A stretch of DNA of 64,000 bases from Echinometra lucunter. Lineage: Eukaryota > Echinodermata > Echinoidea > Camarodonta > Echinometridae. The stretch covers positions 1,181,298 to 1,245,297 of the forward strand of contig CM057151.1 in assembly GCA_029962745.1 (NCBI GenBank), read 5' to 3'. The first letter of the stretch is position 1. Every line of letters starts with the position of its first letter. Position numbers and translations under genes: made by a program. Of the stretch, positions 10,907-22,291 are shown in pieces. The notes beneath the pieces are model-generated. The model did no database searches, had not been told where the DNA came from, and worked only from the letters and a program-made list of their open reading frames with translations.

Positions 10907-12150
10907 AAACTAAAAACATATCATTTATCCTAGATCTTAGAGATCATAATAAAGACTCACATCAGTCACATATCAACAGAGGAGATACCACAATCAATCG
11001 GATCAAGAATGGACCCAAAATATGACTGGAAAACCCTAAAAGAAACACATTAAAGAAGGCAGAAAAACGACCAAGAAAATCATCTTTCACCCCTCCAAAG
11101 TACAAATTGTTTAACAATAAAGGCTTCTTGGACATCAATATTGCACTCCTAAGGTAGTAGACCCCATCCCATCCATAGTTCCTCTGATGAATAATTACAG
11201 TGCTCCGGTGGGTAGGCCTACACAAACATAATTACGCATAGAATTCACATTATCTTTTTAGAAAAAGAAGAAAGTCTCTACCAATAAATCACACACAGAC
11301 CATAATGTAGTCAAGTACACACTTCATTCCATTACATGTGTATGGGTCATATATAATTCATTATCTCAGGAAGATGTGCTATAAACATAACTTAGTACCG
11401 TAACAGGCAAAATATTTTACACATTCCTACCTCAGTATTGTTACACAAAGATACATTCAACTTGTAAACTAGATGCGATAAACAGAAACAAGTCATCTTC
11501 GATTAACTTGGGTATATAAACGGTTCACACTGTACTCTTCGGGTCATGAGGCAATTACTATAACTAGTCGCAAAAAAGTGAGTGATATATTACATGAACT
11601 CCAGTAAAATATATTCTCGCAATCCTTCAGTCAGAGATGATATTAATTACAAAAAATAAGACTTCTGTTCTCGACCAGTAAAAATTTCATTAAGAGTATT
11701 TACGTAATTAAATGCTTTCGATCCCGATTCTAGACTGATTAATAAGAATTCAGCAATAAATAATAGCGATGCTTCTATATAGCGCCAGTATCCGCCAGGT
11801 CCTGACCCTCATGGCGCTCAACAAATTACACATCATCATCGAGAAAATACATAATGGAAAAATACATTCTTCAACTAAGTACAAATATTACATGTTGATC
11901 TTCATTCCTCTTCACTTTACAATGCAATTAGAAAAAGGATAAGCATTATATTTACATACACCATATCAACAATTGTGCTAATTACAAAAAAAAAAAAGAG
12001 TTCAGCTATTATATCTCAACTATGACTATATATTATCAAATGTATTTGATAAGAAATAAGAGCTACATGATTCGGGAGAAGGTACTTCCTATCGTGATAT
12101 GCAGCAATAGCACAATATTAATTAGAGATATCAATCATGAAATATCTGTA

Positions 12151-12377
12151 GTTATTTATTTATTTATTCATTTGTTTTATTTAAGCAGTTAAAAAACTTC
12201 AATGAGGGCCCTGCATGATAGAAACAATACATGACTGTGATTTAAAACAAAGTAAATAGACTTACAAATATAATAGAAATACAGATTTGAAAAAATAATA
12301 TGATTAGTAGAATTATCAGAATAACATAATAATATGAGACGTCGACATGGTCGAGAAGCTAACTTATATAGTTAGCA
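12151..12377 (-). mobile_element. Non-LTR retrotransposon 3' end (tail) in unit B
   Basis: It interrupts the unit word that is continuous in units A, E and F (ATCTGTAGTTCGCCTC). It begins with (TTATT)n-like repeats and contains AGGGCCCTGCATGATAG, also seen at about 19130-19160. Read on the minus strand it looks like a 3' UTR with a short-repeat tail. The same insertion is present in unit C and absent from A, D, E and F. Confidence 0.55.
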
Positions 12378-12559
12378 TCTTGACGTCTTATAATTAATGA
12401 TCTATTCTATCAGACTCTGGCACGACAATTAAAGAAGAAGATGAATATACGAAGTTGGAAATTCAGAGGCCATAAACGAAGTGATTACAGAGAATGAGCT
12501 TTTGAAAAAATATTTTTATTAAACAACTTTTACAAATACATGTATCCAATAAAGAATTT

Positions 12560-13010
12560 TATTTGATGGGGTCGAACGAGTTTTCGGAAGAACATTCGTC
12601 TACATCAGGGGCGTCGATCAACATTGTCAGCATGCCCTCCGGGGGAAGGGAGGAAGAACATCGGAAAATTTACCATTATGATTCGGTGAATCAGGGGCAT
12701 CAACAATGTTTAAAAATGGGAGCATTATTAAGTTTAGTCAATATATATTGTGGTTGTCCTTCCCAGGGGCGTCGTGAGACCTTTTTCAATGGAGGGGGGG
12801 GGGGTGTAGAGGCCACTGATTACCGACAAACATTGCCATCGGTTACCGACGACCATCGTCTACTAAACCGTATAAAGCCCACGGGGCACTTTCAATTGTG
12901 TGCCGTTATCACATTTTCCTTCGTCTATCCTACATGCACATTTTCATTCAATTTCAACCAGATTTGGTGACTTTTACATGTATATGAGCGAGCGCAGCGA
13001 GCAAGAAAAT
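12560..13010. mobile_element. Degraded DNA-transposon-like fragment
   Basis: Contains repeated words CAGGGGCGTCG and CAGGGGCATC, a poly-G tract (about 12795-12805), and ends with GAGCGAGCGCAGCGAGC, the word typical of the hAT-type elements elsewhere in the window. It replaces part of the normal unit flank. Ends and target duplication are not clear, so it is probably truncated. Confidence 0.4.
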
Positions 13011-13185
13011 GTGATATTTGCTTGATCTCTGATAGATTCATCTCATTATCCTTTGTCACATCCAGCACTTGTTCATGTGTTTGTATTTACAGATCGTTGG
13101 AAGGAACGTATTACTTGATACTTCCTTTACCAAACCTAGAATCAATATTTACGTACAGGTGTCCTGAGAGACCACGGGTAGAATC

Positions 13186-13191
13186 TTTATT
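13186..13191 (-). terminator. Poly(A) signal of Ig gene B
   Basis: Conserved minus-strand AATAAA. It lies about 104 bases past the new premature stop and a few tens of bases past the ancestral stop. Confidence 0.55.
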
Positions 13192-13294
13192 CTGGTGAGA
13201 ATCAAAGAATGGCAGAACGGATCAAGGATTATCGCTGGGACATGGTTCCTTTGAGTTATCTTCAAGAACAAAATACAGGTGGGTATCACCTGCT

Positions 13295-15034
13295 TTATTT
13301 CTGTTCGGAAGGTCCAGACGTTGTTTCCGGTGCATCACTGGATTGGTATAGGATGTTATCCACCATCACTTCACCTGAGGCTTCACATCCGCCACTTGAA
13401 GAGGTGTAGAGATCTAGATTGGGAAAGCAATGTGTTTTGTCGTCAAGTACAACATAGTGGTGCGCGGCATCAGAGTTGTCTTGACCGTTGGAGTCCTTCG
13501 GTTCTTTCACGGGAATCGTCTCACTTGTATGCATTTGAGTTTCAGCAAACCTCTTATCAGAGAGATCCACCCTGCAATCAGATCGTTCAATAACATCACG
13601 AGAATCCTGATCATGCTGATTGCTACAAATCAGATTATCAGTTGTCAAAATATTCTGCTGAATGTTAAAATCTAAGATAGGTGAGTAATAGTGGTCATTG
13701 GTTGATTCCTCATGTTTCAAATGACAAATTGTCATCCCACTGTTTTGGAACGTGAAGTCGGGGATCGTAGTGGAGGGAGTCTGAAGCTTTGCTCCAGGGG
13801 ACTTTGTCCGACCTTTCCGTAACTTAATCCTACCTTGAACATTATTTGATTTACAGTTTTGTCTTCGAGTCTTCAGTATAATGACTACTGGAATGATGAT
13901 GATCCTTGCTGAAATACTTACAACAGTGACAATGATGAAAATATCGTTGGGGTTACGGCTATCATTGCCACCTACCTTTTGATTAGCTGTCCCAACAGAA
14001 AATAACAACATTGATGTTGCTGAATGAGATGTAGATATCATGTCGGTCTTTGTAGTCGAAAATTCTGATGACATCGTGATATTTAGTTTTGTCATCAAAC
14101 TCGGCATTAAAGTCTCATATCTATGCTGTGTCGGTACTGTAGAGGAGTACTCGGTTGGCATGGTTGGAGAGAGGGTTTGTGGTACATAATATGTAGGAGA
14201 AATGGATGACGTCGAGGAAAACGAGGACAAAGAAGAAAGTGACAACCGTTGTGAAAATGAGTTTGATCTTATGGTTGTCAGTTCCACTTCAAGGTCTGTT
14301 GTAATCATATGTGTTGATGAAGAGTACGGCTTCATGAAGGCCGTGGTCGCTCTCGGAGTGGATGAGGGGTTCGATTGGAGAGGAAAGGTGCATGTTATAT
14401 TTGAGAAAGCGCTATCATTTGAAGATACTCTAAAATGGGTTGTTGTCAAGCCATTCAAATTACCTATGGAAAAGTTAAAACGGCTTCCTTGCAACTGTGC
14501 TGTAACAGTTTGTCCGTTAACGTTGATCGATATAGGTAGCCATTCAGAGCTAGTGAAATTGACAAGATCACAGATTACATTTGTATCAATTGAACAAATG
14601 CAGTTGATAACAATTATGATGTAATCATATAAGGGTTCAATGCTACATGTATATGAGGTACAAGCGTATTTTCCTGAATCTTGCTCAGTAATGTTAGAAA
14701 TATGAAGTTCAAAATTCATTTTTGTTTCATTGGTTGGACCGCTGACAGACATGTTGTAATAGTTGAAGGAAATACGGGAATCCTTGGGAAAATTTTCATA
14801 AAATTTACCTTCTGGATAATTTTTACCAGCAGCGGCTATGTACAGAGTTTGCCCATTTTTATAACTCAGCCAGTTCATGGTGATGTTTGGATCCCAGTCC
14901 GTCGCACATTCTAGAGTCAGATCATCTCCGACGTTCAGCGCTCTTGTCCCTTCGACTGTAGTCGATCCATGGGAGTAGTGTGGGCAGGAGGCCACACATA
15001 TCAGAACAGCTATGTAGACATTCAATATTCCCAT
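13295..15034 (-). CDS. Ig-domain transmembrane receptor-like protein, copy B (C-terminally truncated)
   Basis: 579 residues, no introns. Signal peptide 1-24; V-like Ig domain with C43, W55 and C125; second Cys domain about 140-222 (C145, C147, C155, C215); a shorter Ser/Thr stalk; membrane helix about 365-387; tail with Y450 (YSPI), Y527 (YVVL) and Y563 (YQSS). Two oddities. First, the helix carries an Arg (GGG to AGG relative to copy A) between SISA and IIII. Second, relative to copies A, C and E, a 4-base insertion at about 13290-13295 makes a TAA after SEQK, removing the last YFVL motif, which is still encoded in another frame down to about 13224. The TATA-like box is also altered. It could be a decaying gene or a changed receptor. 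An upstream ATG lies at 15061. Confidence 0.75.
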   Translation of the reverse strand: MGILNVYIAVLICVASCPHYSHGSTTVEGTRALNVGDDLTLECATDWDPNITMNWLSYKNGQTLYIAAAGKNYPEGKFYENFPKDSRISFNYYNMSVSGPTNETKMNFELHISNITEQDSGKYACTSYTCSIEPLYDYIIIVINCICSIDTNVICDLVNFTSSEWLPISINVNGQTVTAQLQGSRFNFSIGNLNGLTTTHFRVSSNDSAFSNITCTFPLQSNPSSTPRATTAFMKPYSSSTHMITTDLEVELTTIRSNSFSQRLSLSSLSSFSSTSSISPTYYVPQTLSPTMPTEYSSTVPTQHRYETLMPSLMTKLNITMSSEFSTTKTDMISTSHSATSMLLFSVGTANQKVGGNDSRNPNDIFIIVTVVSISARIIIIPVVIILKTRRQNCKSNNVQGRIKLRKGRTKSPGAKLQTPSTTIPDFTFQNSGMTICHLKHEESTNDHYYSPILDFNIQQNILTTDNLICSNQHDQDSRDVIERSDCRVDLSDKRFAETQMHTSETIPVKEPKDSNGQDNSDAAHHYVVLDDKTHCFPNLDLYTSSSGGCEASGEVMVDNILYQSSDAPETTSGPSEQK

Positions 15035-15421
15035 TTCCTCAGGCTTAACAGGAAGCACCAATTTTAATGTCTCGAATCAATTTTGTCCTTGTGGAAGATA
15101 TTCAACGTGCCTTATCGTTCACTAATGAAAACCAGTAATCTTTGTTTTGTCAGTGCCACTTAAAGTATATATAATCTACTATATGGTCCATTTAATAATG
15201 AAATAGATCAGCTCATCGTCTTTCCATTCAACACGAGTTCAGAATACTCATTCTTTCTTTGATACCATATCACTTTATTAACGGAAAACTTCACTGATGA
15301 GATAGTGTGGTTGACACAAAGTACCTTGGAAATTAATAGATATTCACTTTGGTCCTTACAGTGGTCTTTTCTTTAGTGTGGCCACGATGTTTTAACAATG
15401 TCAAATATTGGTATACGAGTC

Positions 15422-15617
15422 TTTTTAGAGTCTGCTTCCAACAGATATAACTCACCGATCAAACCTCGTACGACGAAGACTGCTATGTATACCAGCCAGT
15501 GCGGTAAAAAGATGGCAGATGCTAGCAAAATTCATTTCAGGATTTTCTACTTCCCTGTTCCTGCATCACTCTGGCTGCTGCACTGGAAGTTTTGTAAAAT
15601 GAAATAGAAAGCGAAAG
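15422..15617 (-). promoter_or_regulatory. Promoter region of copy B: ISRE-type element, damaged TATA
   Basis: GAAATAGAAAGCGAAAG is intact at 15601-15617. The box that reads TATAAAAA in copy A is TCTAAAAA here (15422-15429), and the putative 5' UTR donor GTAAGT is not kept. Confidence 0.45.
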
Positions 15618-15779
15618 ACCTTTTTTTAAAAACCCTTCCGAAACGTAATGGAATCAAGAGAGAGATAACCGCGGTATGAAACAAAACACTGCACTTCAAT
15701 TAATCATGTAGTCATGAACGCAGCTGAATGTTTTTAATACAGTTCAGTGTTATGATTATACTGTATGGAATATGCTATG

Positions 15780-15930
15780 TCAGATATTTATATACATTAT
15801 GTGTATAATGATCTTTTGCTCCACCTCACCGCATTTGTTTGCGCAGCAAAAATGATGGATCAATAAATACTCAGTGTCCCTGAGAAAACCAAACGTTAAT
15901 TTGAAAAAATTATTAGTATGATTTGGAGCA

Positions 15931-15973
<43 letters not shown>

Positions 15974-16575
15974 AAAGAAAAAGGAAAAAGGCGAAAAGGT
16001 GCATAATGAAGACTCTCAAAATATATTTTTTGACTACTTTTATCATCTGGTTTTGTAAATTAGACCGAGGGTCATAGGCGTAACAAAATCAGTGAATCTT
16101 ATTAGTTGGCAGCCGGGATTGACAGACGGCCTATGAGAACAGCTTGCTTGTATTGTAGGCTGTAGGCTTTTCGCAATTCCGTCAAGTCTCTCAAGTTTCT
16201 TAAGATTTACTATATAGCAACATTGTCGAAGTAGCATTGTCGCGGGCATTGTCGGTCTTGTAGGCTGACAGCCTTATGGGCTTCAGGCTTCGTAGACTAT
16301 CGGTCTACTCAAGGCCGTCAGTCTATTGTAGGTCACCTATTGACTCTCAGCCCCTACATGTAGTTTGCAGGCACAAACCTTGGTCTGTCGAAATACGTTT
16401 ATAGAGGTCTGAGTGGCAGACTAGGAGGTCAATGTGGATTATGTGCTATAGACACAGCAGGTAGGTACGTGAGTTAGGCTTCTCTCAAGACCCATAATTA
16501 ATAAAGTGTCAATTAGGGTCTGTGCTTACAGACTCCTCAGCCCCCTGTCGGTCTAGTTACTAGTAGTTGTCGGTC
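15780..16575. other. Poly-A tract and GTCGGTCT-rich segment, unit B
   Basis: A poly-A run of about 37 bases (15935-15971) is followed by the same recurring-word segment as 5780-6480. No gene is supported; a minus-strand frame across the A run encodes only poly-Phe. Confidence 0.5.
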
Positions 16576-17900
16576 TCGTCAGCATGGGTGCCGATCGGGG
16601 GGGGGGGGGGGAATGGGTGATATATCCCCCAATATTTTGGTCAGGGGGAAGGGCCTGTACAATCATCCCCCCCCCAATAATTCACCATGAAAAACATGAT
16701 AAATTTCATAGCCTTCAATAATCCCCGAAAAAAGACGAAAACAAAGAGAATAAAGAGCAAAGAAACAATTTTATAAAGGAAAGGAAAAAGCTTTCAGCGC
16801 TCGCTCGCTCGCATTTTAAGTATCCCAACCAATGAGGTGATGATACTATCTTTATGAAAGCAAATTGGTTTGCATTTTGTCTTTCTATCAAATAGTATGC
16901 TATTATTGTTCTACTCGTATTTAATATCTTTTGTTATATTTACCTATGCAAGTTAATATTTTTTATCAGGGTTTATTATAAAATGAAACTGGTGTGCATC
17001 TTGTCTTTCTATCCAATGTTATACATGTACTATTATAATATAACTGCACGGAGCCGAACGGGAAGAAGACCCATAACAGAAGAATTTTCATGAGATAATG
17101 GCCTGTGACCGTAGCTATTCCTATCTTACCTAATATGAGAAAGGAGGATGCTGATAAAATATACGTTATTAAAATCATAAAATTCTAGTAACAGTGCCCT
17201 AGAACCTAGCTCTTCTGAGTGTTAAAAAGATGGCCCTTCCTCGCTCGCTCACTCGCTCCGCTCGCTCATAGAAACAAGTTCAGGAGGCAAGTGCTCTTAT
17301 TCAATCAGCAACATGTCGGAATATTGTAATATTTGTACAGCGAGACGTAAAGCTTTTCTTGAATACAGGGAAATAGTAAATAATAAAATTCATCTAATTC
17401 ATTTTAGTGGAAATTCTACGTTTTACTAGAAAGAAACAGAGTTTTTGTCGGTAGCTCGCTTCACTCGCTCATAGAAACAAAATGGATTTAGATGGCAAGC
17501 GATGCACCAAAATCATCATATTTGGCAATTAGGTGATCAAAACTAGATGTCTTTGAGGCTATCAAAGAATGTCAATGTTTTCCTCGCTCGCTGCGCTCAC
17601 TCGAATATGTAATGTAGATATTTCATAGACCTATAGTGAATTTTGATGACAAAATAAGACTTCATCACTAAAAGAGTGTGTTTTCCCCTATCTGGCCTCC
17701 TTCGCTTGTAATATTTGAAATAGAGTGGTTTAGGAAAGTAACAATTGGACCAGCGAGGTGCTGAATTAGTCAAGCATCTTATATTGCTTGAGTGTACCTT
17801 GAAGACAAAATTTTCTTTTATAGCAAGAAAGTGGAATATTCGGCTCGTACGCTTCGCTCGCTCGCAATGTAAAACATGGAATGGTTCATACTCTTAAGTA
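16576..17900. mobile_element. hAT-type non-autonomous element, relative of the 55 kb element (ends unclear)
   Basis: Begins near a poly-G tract (about 16597-16610), followed by sequence matching 55290-56500 in order (for example the GAGATAA...GGCCTG...GACC block at 17090 and 55480). It carries at least five GCTCGCTTCGCTCGC-like words (about 16800, 17245, 17455, 17583 and 17850). No transposase frame is visible. I could not define matching TIRs or a target duplication, so it may be truncated. Confidence 0.5.
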
Positions 17901-19064
17901 AAGGTTCAATTTCCCTAAAGTTCTCATTCATGTTATGATGATGTACCTCTGCGATATTGTTTGAAAACAATTTTTTTGTGCGGTTAATTCCAGCTCTCCC
18001 TGTGTTTCGGTAAATTATGGATTTGTTATTTGTTATTTAGAATATCAGCAGCAATGAATGGAGAAAGATATGTTACTAGAATACAACATTTTCTCTTCAT
18101 AACAATGTTATCAAAGTTGGCATCCATAGTTCCTCTGCTGAATAAACAGTGCTCCGGCATAGAAATCACATCATCTTTTTAGAAAAAGAAGGAATTCTCT
18201 ACCAATAAAACACACACAGACCATAATGTAGTCAAGTACACACTTCATTCCATTACGTGTGTATGGATCATATATAATTCATTATCTTAGGAAGATGTGC
18301 TACAAACATTATAACTCAGAATCGTAACAGGCAAAAATATTTTACACATTTCTACCTCAGTTTTGTTACACAAAGACACAATCAACTTGTAAACTAGAAG
18401 CGATAAACAGAAACATCTTCGATTAACTTGGGTATATAGATGGTTCACATAGTACTCTTCAGGTCATGAGGCAATTACTATAACTAGTCGCAAAAAAGGT
18501 GACTGATATATTACATGAACTCCAGTAAAATATATTCTCGCAAACCTTCTGTCAGAGATGATATTAGTTACGAAAAATAAGCCTTATGTTCTCGACCAGT
18601 AAATATTTTATTAAGAGTATTTACGTAATCAAATGTTTTCGATCCCGATTCTAGACTGATTAATAAGAATAAGCAATAAATGATAGCGATGCTCCTATAT
18701 AGCGCTAGTATCCGCCAGGTCCTGACCCTCATGGCGCTCAACAAATTACACATCATCATCATCGAGAAAATACATAATGGAAAAATACATTCTTCAACTA
18801 AGTACAAATATTACATGTTGTTGATCTTTATTCCTCTTCACTTTACAATTCAATTAGAAAAAAAATTATATTTACATATAGCATATCAGTTGTGCTAATT
18901 ACAAAAAAACGTTCAGCTATTATATCTCAACTATAACTATAATATTATCAAATGTATTTGATAAGAAATAAGAGCTACATGATTCTGGAGAGGGTAATTC
19001 CTATCTTGATATGCAGCAATAACACAATATTAGTTAGTGCTTATCAATCATGAAATATATGTAG

Positions 19065-19268
19065 TTACTTATTTATTTGTTCATTTATTTACAGATTTAT
19101 TTAAGCGGGTAGCCTCTTCAGTTAAAAAAACCTTCTTTCAATGAAGGCCCTGCATGACAGAAATAATTCATGACTGTGACATGCAATAAAGGAAATAGAC
19201 TTAGAAATATAATATAAATACAGATTCACAGAATATTATCATTAGTCGAGAGGCTAACTTATAAAGTT
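19065..19268 (-). mobile_element. Non-LTR retrotransposon 3' end in unit C
   Basis: Same insertion and same position as 12151-12377 in unit B, interrupting the word before GTTCGCCTCTCGACG. It marks B and C flanks as sharing ancestry after the insertion. Confidence 0.55.
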
Positions 19269-20169
19269 CGCCTCTCGACGTTATTTGATGTCCTATTTTG
19301 GTACCTTATCTACTTTTTGATCACTTAATTTACTTTACCTCACTGCAGGAAAACAAAAAACAAAACAAAAGGATATGGTTTATAGTGCGTGAAAGAAAAA
19401 AAATCAAAAAAGTTCGGTAAAACCAGTTCGAAATAGTCGCCAGAAAAAATAATCAAAATATTTGTAGGACACTTTCACGATATGTGTATAGCGTGGAGTG
19501 TCTTCTATAAGATGACATATAAACAAATCTAGCGTTAATTTACAATCAGGTGAGCTTAAGTCTTTCCTTCTTGTCTTGTTGTTGTCGCCGCTTTTGGCGT
19601 GTTTTTTTTTTGGACAAGAACTGGTATTTGTTCTGGGCGGTATCAATAGAGCTGAAAACAGTTGAACGATAATTATACAGAATTTACATTTTCTTTATTT
19701 TCAATAAAAATAAAAGTTCTTTTGATTTTGTTGTTTGAGTATGGCATGGCTATATCAGTTCAGCAAGCATTTTGGAAAGAATTATGTTGATTCCTGACTT
19801 GAAATTTCATATGAATCATTTTTTTTTTTTTGGGGGGGGGGAATTATGTACAAAATGAATTGAGAGTTTTCCACAATGACATCACAGATGCTGGCAGGAT
19901 TGCCAACTCAAGGATCCCCCTAATAGGGATCTAGTGAAACTTTCAAAATTCATAACTCTTGAACAGATTGTCCGATTTTGCTTAAACTTTTACTGTTTAC
20001 TCTGCTTGGTCATCTTTATTCACTAAGAACACACTGAAGCCTGGGTTGCAGGGGTTGCATTCTCCTTTAAACCGATCGTTGGAAGTAACTTCTTACTGTC
20101 TTGATACTTCCTTTACCAAACCTAGAATCAGTCTTCGTACAGGTGCCCTGAGAGATTATGGTCGGAATC

Positions 20170-20175
20170 TTTATT
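20170..20175 (-). terminator. Poly(A) signal of Ig gene C
   Basis: Minus-strand AATAAA, 30 bases past the stop codon, in the conserved context seen for the other copies. Confidence 0.6.
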
Positions 20176-20205
20176 CTGGTGAGAATCAAAGAGTGGCATA
20201 GCGGA

Positions 20206-21957
20206 TCAAGGATTATCGCAGGAACACGGTCGCTCTGAGTTATCTTCAAGAACAAAATAAAGATGAGTATCATCTGCTTTCTGTTCGGAAGGTCCAGCCC
20301 TTGTTTTTTGTTGAATGGCATTGCAGGATTGATAAAGGATGTTATCCACCATCACTTCACCTGAGGCTTCACATCCGCCACTTGAAGGGGTGTAGGGATC
20401 TTGACTGGGGAAGCAATGTGTTTTGTCGTCATTTTCTAGTACAAAATAGTGGTGCGCCGCATCAGAGTTATCTTGACTGTTGAGGTCTATCAGTTCTTTC
20501 ATTGGAATCGCCTCATTTGTATGCATTTGAGTTTCAGCAAAGCTCTTATCAGAGAGATCGACTCTGCCATCAGATCGTTCAATAACATCACGAGAACCCT
20601 GATTGCTACCAAACAGATTATCAGTCATCAAAATATTCTGCTGGATGTTAAAATCTAAAATAGGTGAGTAATAGTGGTCATTGGTTGATTCATCACGTTT
20701 CAAATGACAAGTTGTCATCCCACTGTTTTGGAACGTGAAGTCAGGAATCGCAGTGGAGAGGGTCTGAAGCTTTGCTCCGGGGGACTTTGTCCGACCTTTC
20801 CTTAGCTTAATCATACCTCGAACATTATTGGATTTATAGTTTTGTCTTCGAGTCTTTATTAGAATGATGACCAAAATAATGATGACCCCTACTGAAATAC
20901 TTGTAGAAATGAGAATGATTGTCTTGTTTTGATTGGCTGTCTCAGTTGTCGATATAAACACTGATGCTGTTGACTGCGATTTCGTAGGCCTAGATGTCAT
21001 TTCGGTTTCTGTCGTCGAGAATTCTGATGGCATCGTGATATCTGGGTTTGTTATCAAACTCGGGACAAAAGAATCATTCCCATCCTGTGCCGGTGCTGTA
21101 GAGAAGGGAACAGCTTTCGTTACATTTGGAGTGAGCGTTTGTGGTACAGATGATTGTAATTGTGATGTAGTCCATGTAAGAGTCATCTCTAATGTTGGAG
21201 TTGTTTGAGAGTCGGATGAAGCAAAAACGTGCGTTGTGGCCGTTGTCATGTTTTCAGGCGTAGATGGTTGAGATGCCATATCTCTCGAAAATTCCTTAAT
21301 GCTTGTTGAATCCGTTGGGAATTGCTTTTCGATAAGTGTTGTAATTAGATTCGTCCGGGATCGCATTGTCTCCGTTAGTTTTTGTGGAAAGGGGATAGAG
21401 GAAATGAATGGCATGGAGGAAAACGGAGATGTAGAAGAACGTGACAACCGTTGTGATACTGATGTTGATCTCGTAGTTGTAATCCTCCGTCTACAGAAAT
21501 CGATGAGATCACAATTCACATTAATTGAAGAGCTACAGTTGATAACAGTGATATTGTAAACATATAACTCTATGGTTTTATTTGTTTCTGAGAGACAACT
21601 ATATACTGCTGAATCTTGCTCAGTAATGTTATAAATATGAAGTGCAAGATTGGTTTTTGTTTCCACTGTTGAGACATTGACAGAGACGTTGTAATAGTTG
21701 AGGAAAAAACGGGGATCATTACGAAAATATCCGTAAATTGAACCTTGTGGACGTTTTCTACCAGCAATTGCTATGTAGTGTCTATAGTTCTTCTGCCAGT
21801 ACAAAGTGATATTCGGATCCCAGTCCGTCAAACAGTTTAAAGTCAAGTCATCTCCGACGTTCAGTACTTTTGTCACGTATGCAGTCGATCTACAGTAGTG
21901 GTGTGGGAAGGAGGCGACACACATTAGAACAGCTATGTAGACATTCAAGACTTCCAT
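20206..21957 (-). CDS. Ig-domain transmembrane receptor-like protein, copy C (single Ig domain)
   Basis: 583 residues in one frame. Signal peptide about 1-23; V-like Ig domain with C42, W54 and DSAVYSC ending at C121; then, after a short Cys-containing stub (about C141, C149), it passes directly into the Ser/Thr stalk, so the second domain of copies A and B is missing. Membrane helix about 346-367 (IILISTSISVGVIIILVIIL), KTRRQ stop-transfer, then a tail with Y430 (YSPI), Y504 (YFVL), Y542 (YQSC) and Y567 (YFVL). All family landmarks are intact, and it has TATA, ISRE-type and poly(A) elements, so it is a good candidate for an expressed gene. Stalk sequence is closest to pseudogene D. An upstream in-frame ATG exists at 21987; the Met chosen is the one conserved in all copies. 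Confidence 0.8.
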   Translation of the reverse strand: MEVLNVYIAVLMCVASFPHHYCRSTAYVTKVLNVGDDLTLNCLTDWDPNITLYWQKNYRHYIAIAGRKRPQGSIYGYFRNDPRFFLNYYNVSVNVSTVETKTNLALHIYNITEQDSAVYSCLSETNKTIELYVYNITVINCSSSINVNCDLIDFCRRRITTTRSTSVSQRLSRSSTSPFSSMPFISSIPFPQKLTETMRSRTNLITTLIEKQFPTDSTSIKEFSRDMASQPSTPENMTTATTHVFASSDSQTTPTLEMTLTWTTSQLQSSVPQTLTPNVTKAVPFSTAPAQDGNDSFVPSLITNPDITMPSEFSTTETEMTSRPTKSQSTASVFISTTETANQNKTIILISTSISVGVIIILVIILIKTRRQNYKSNNVRGMIKLRKGRTKSPGAKLQTLSTAIPDFTFQNSGMTTCHLKRDESTNDHYYSPILDFNIQQNILMTDNLFGSNQGSRDVIERSDGRVDLSDKSFAETQMHTNEAIPMKELIDLNSQDNSDAAHHYFVLENDDKTHCFPSQDPYTPSSGGCEASGEVMVDNILYQSCNAIQQKTRAGPSEQKADDTHLYFVLEDNSERPCSCDNP

Positions 21958-22291
21958 TTTCCCTGATGGTTTAAATTGAAACACCAATTAAATATCTTGA
22001 ATCAATCTTTTCCTTGTGGTTGTGGAAGATATTCAACGTGTATTCACTAAGGAAAACCAGTAATCTTTCTTTTTTCAGTGTAGTACTTAAACAACTATCA
22101 ACGATGGTGTAATTGTAGTAAGCTCACCGTCTTAACTTTCAATTCGATACGGGTTTAGATTCGTGATCTTTCTTTGATCCGAGATCAGTGTAGGGCCTAC
22201 TTACGGAAAACTTCACTGATAAGCAAGTGTGGTTAACACAAAGTATCATGTGAATAAGAAATGAAACGTATTCACTAGTCAGTCTTGTCCT

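Larger units (their letters stand above)
11165..13180. repeat. Unit B downstream flank
   Basis: Matches the flank of the other units (for example 18125-20200), with two private or semi-private insertions described separately. No gene seen. Confidence 0.7.
17990..20200. repeat. Unit C downstream flank
   Basis: The start (CTCCCTGTGTTTCGGTAAATTATGG near 17994) matches 26150. The rest is collinear with the other units. It contains the retrotransposon tail listed at 19065. No gene seen. Confidence 0.7.
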
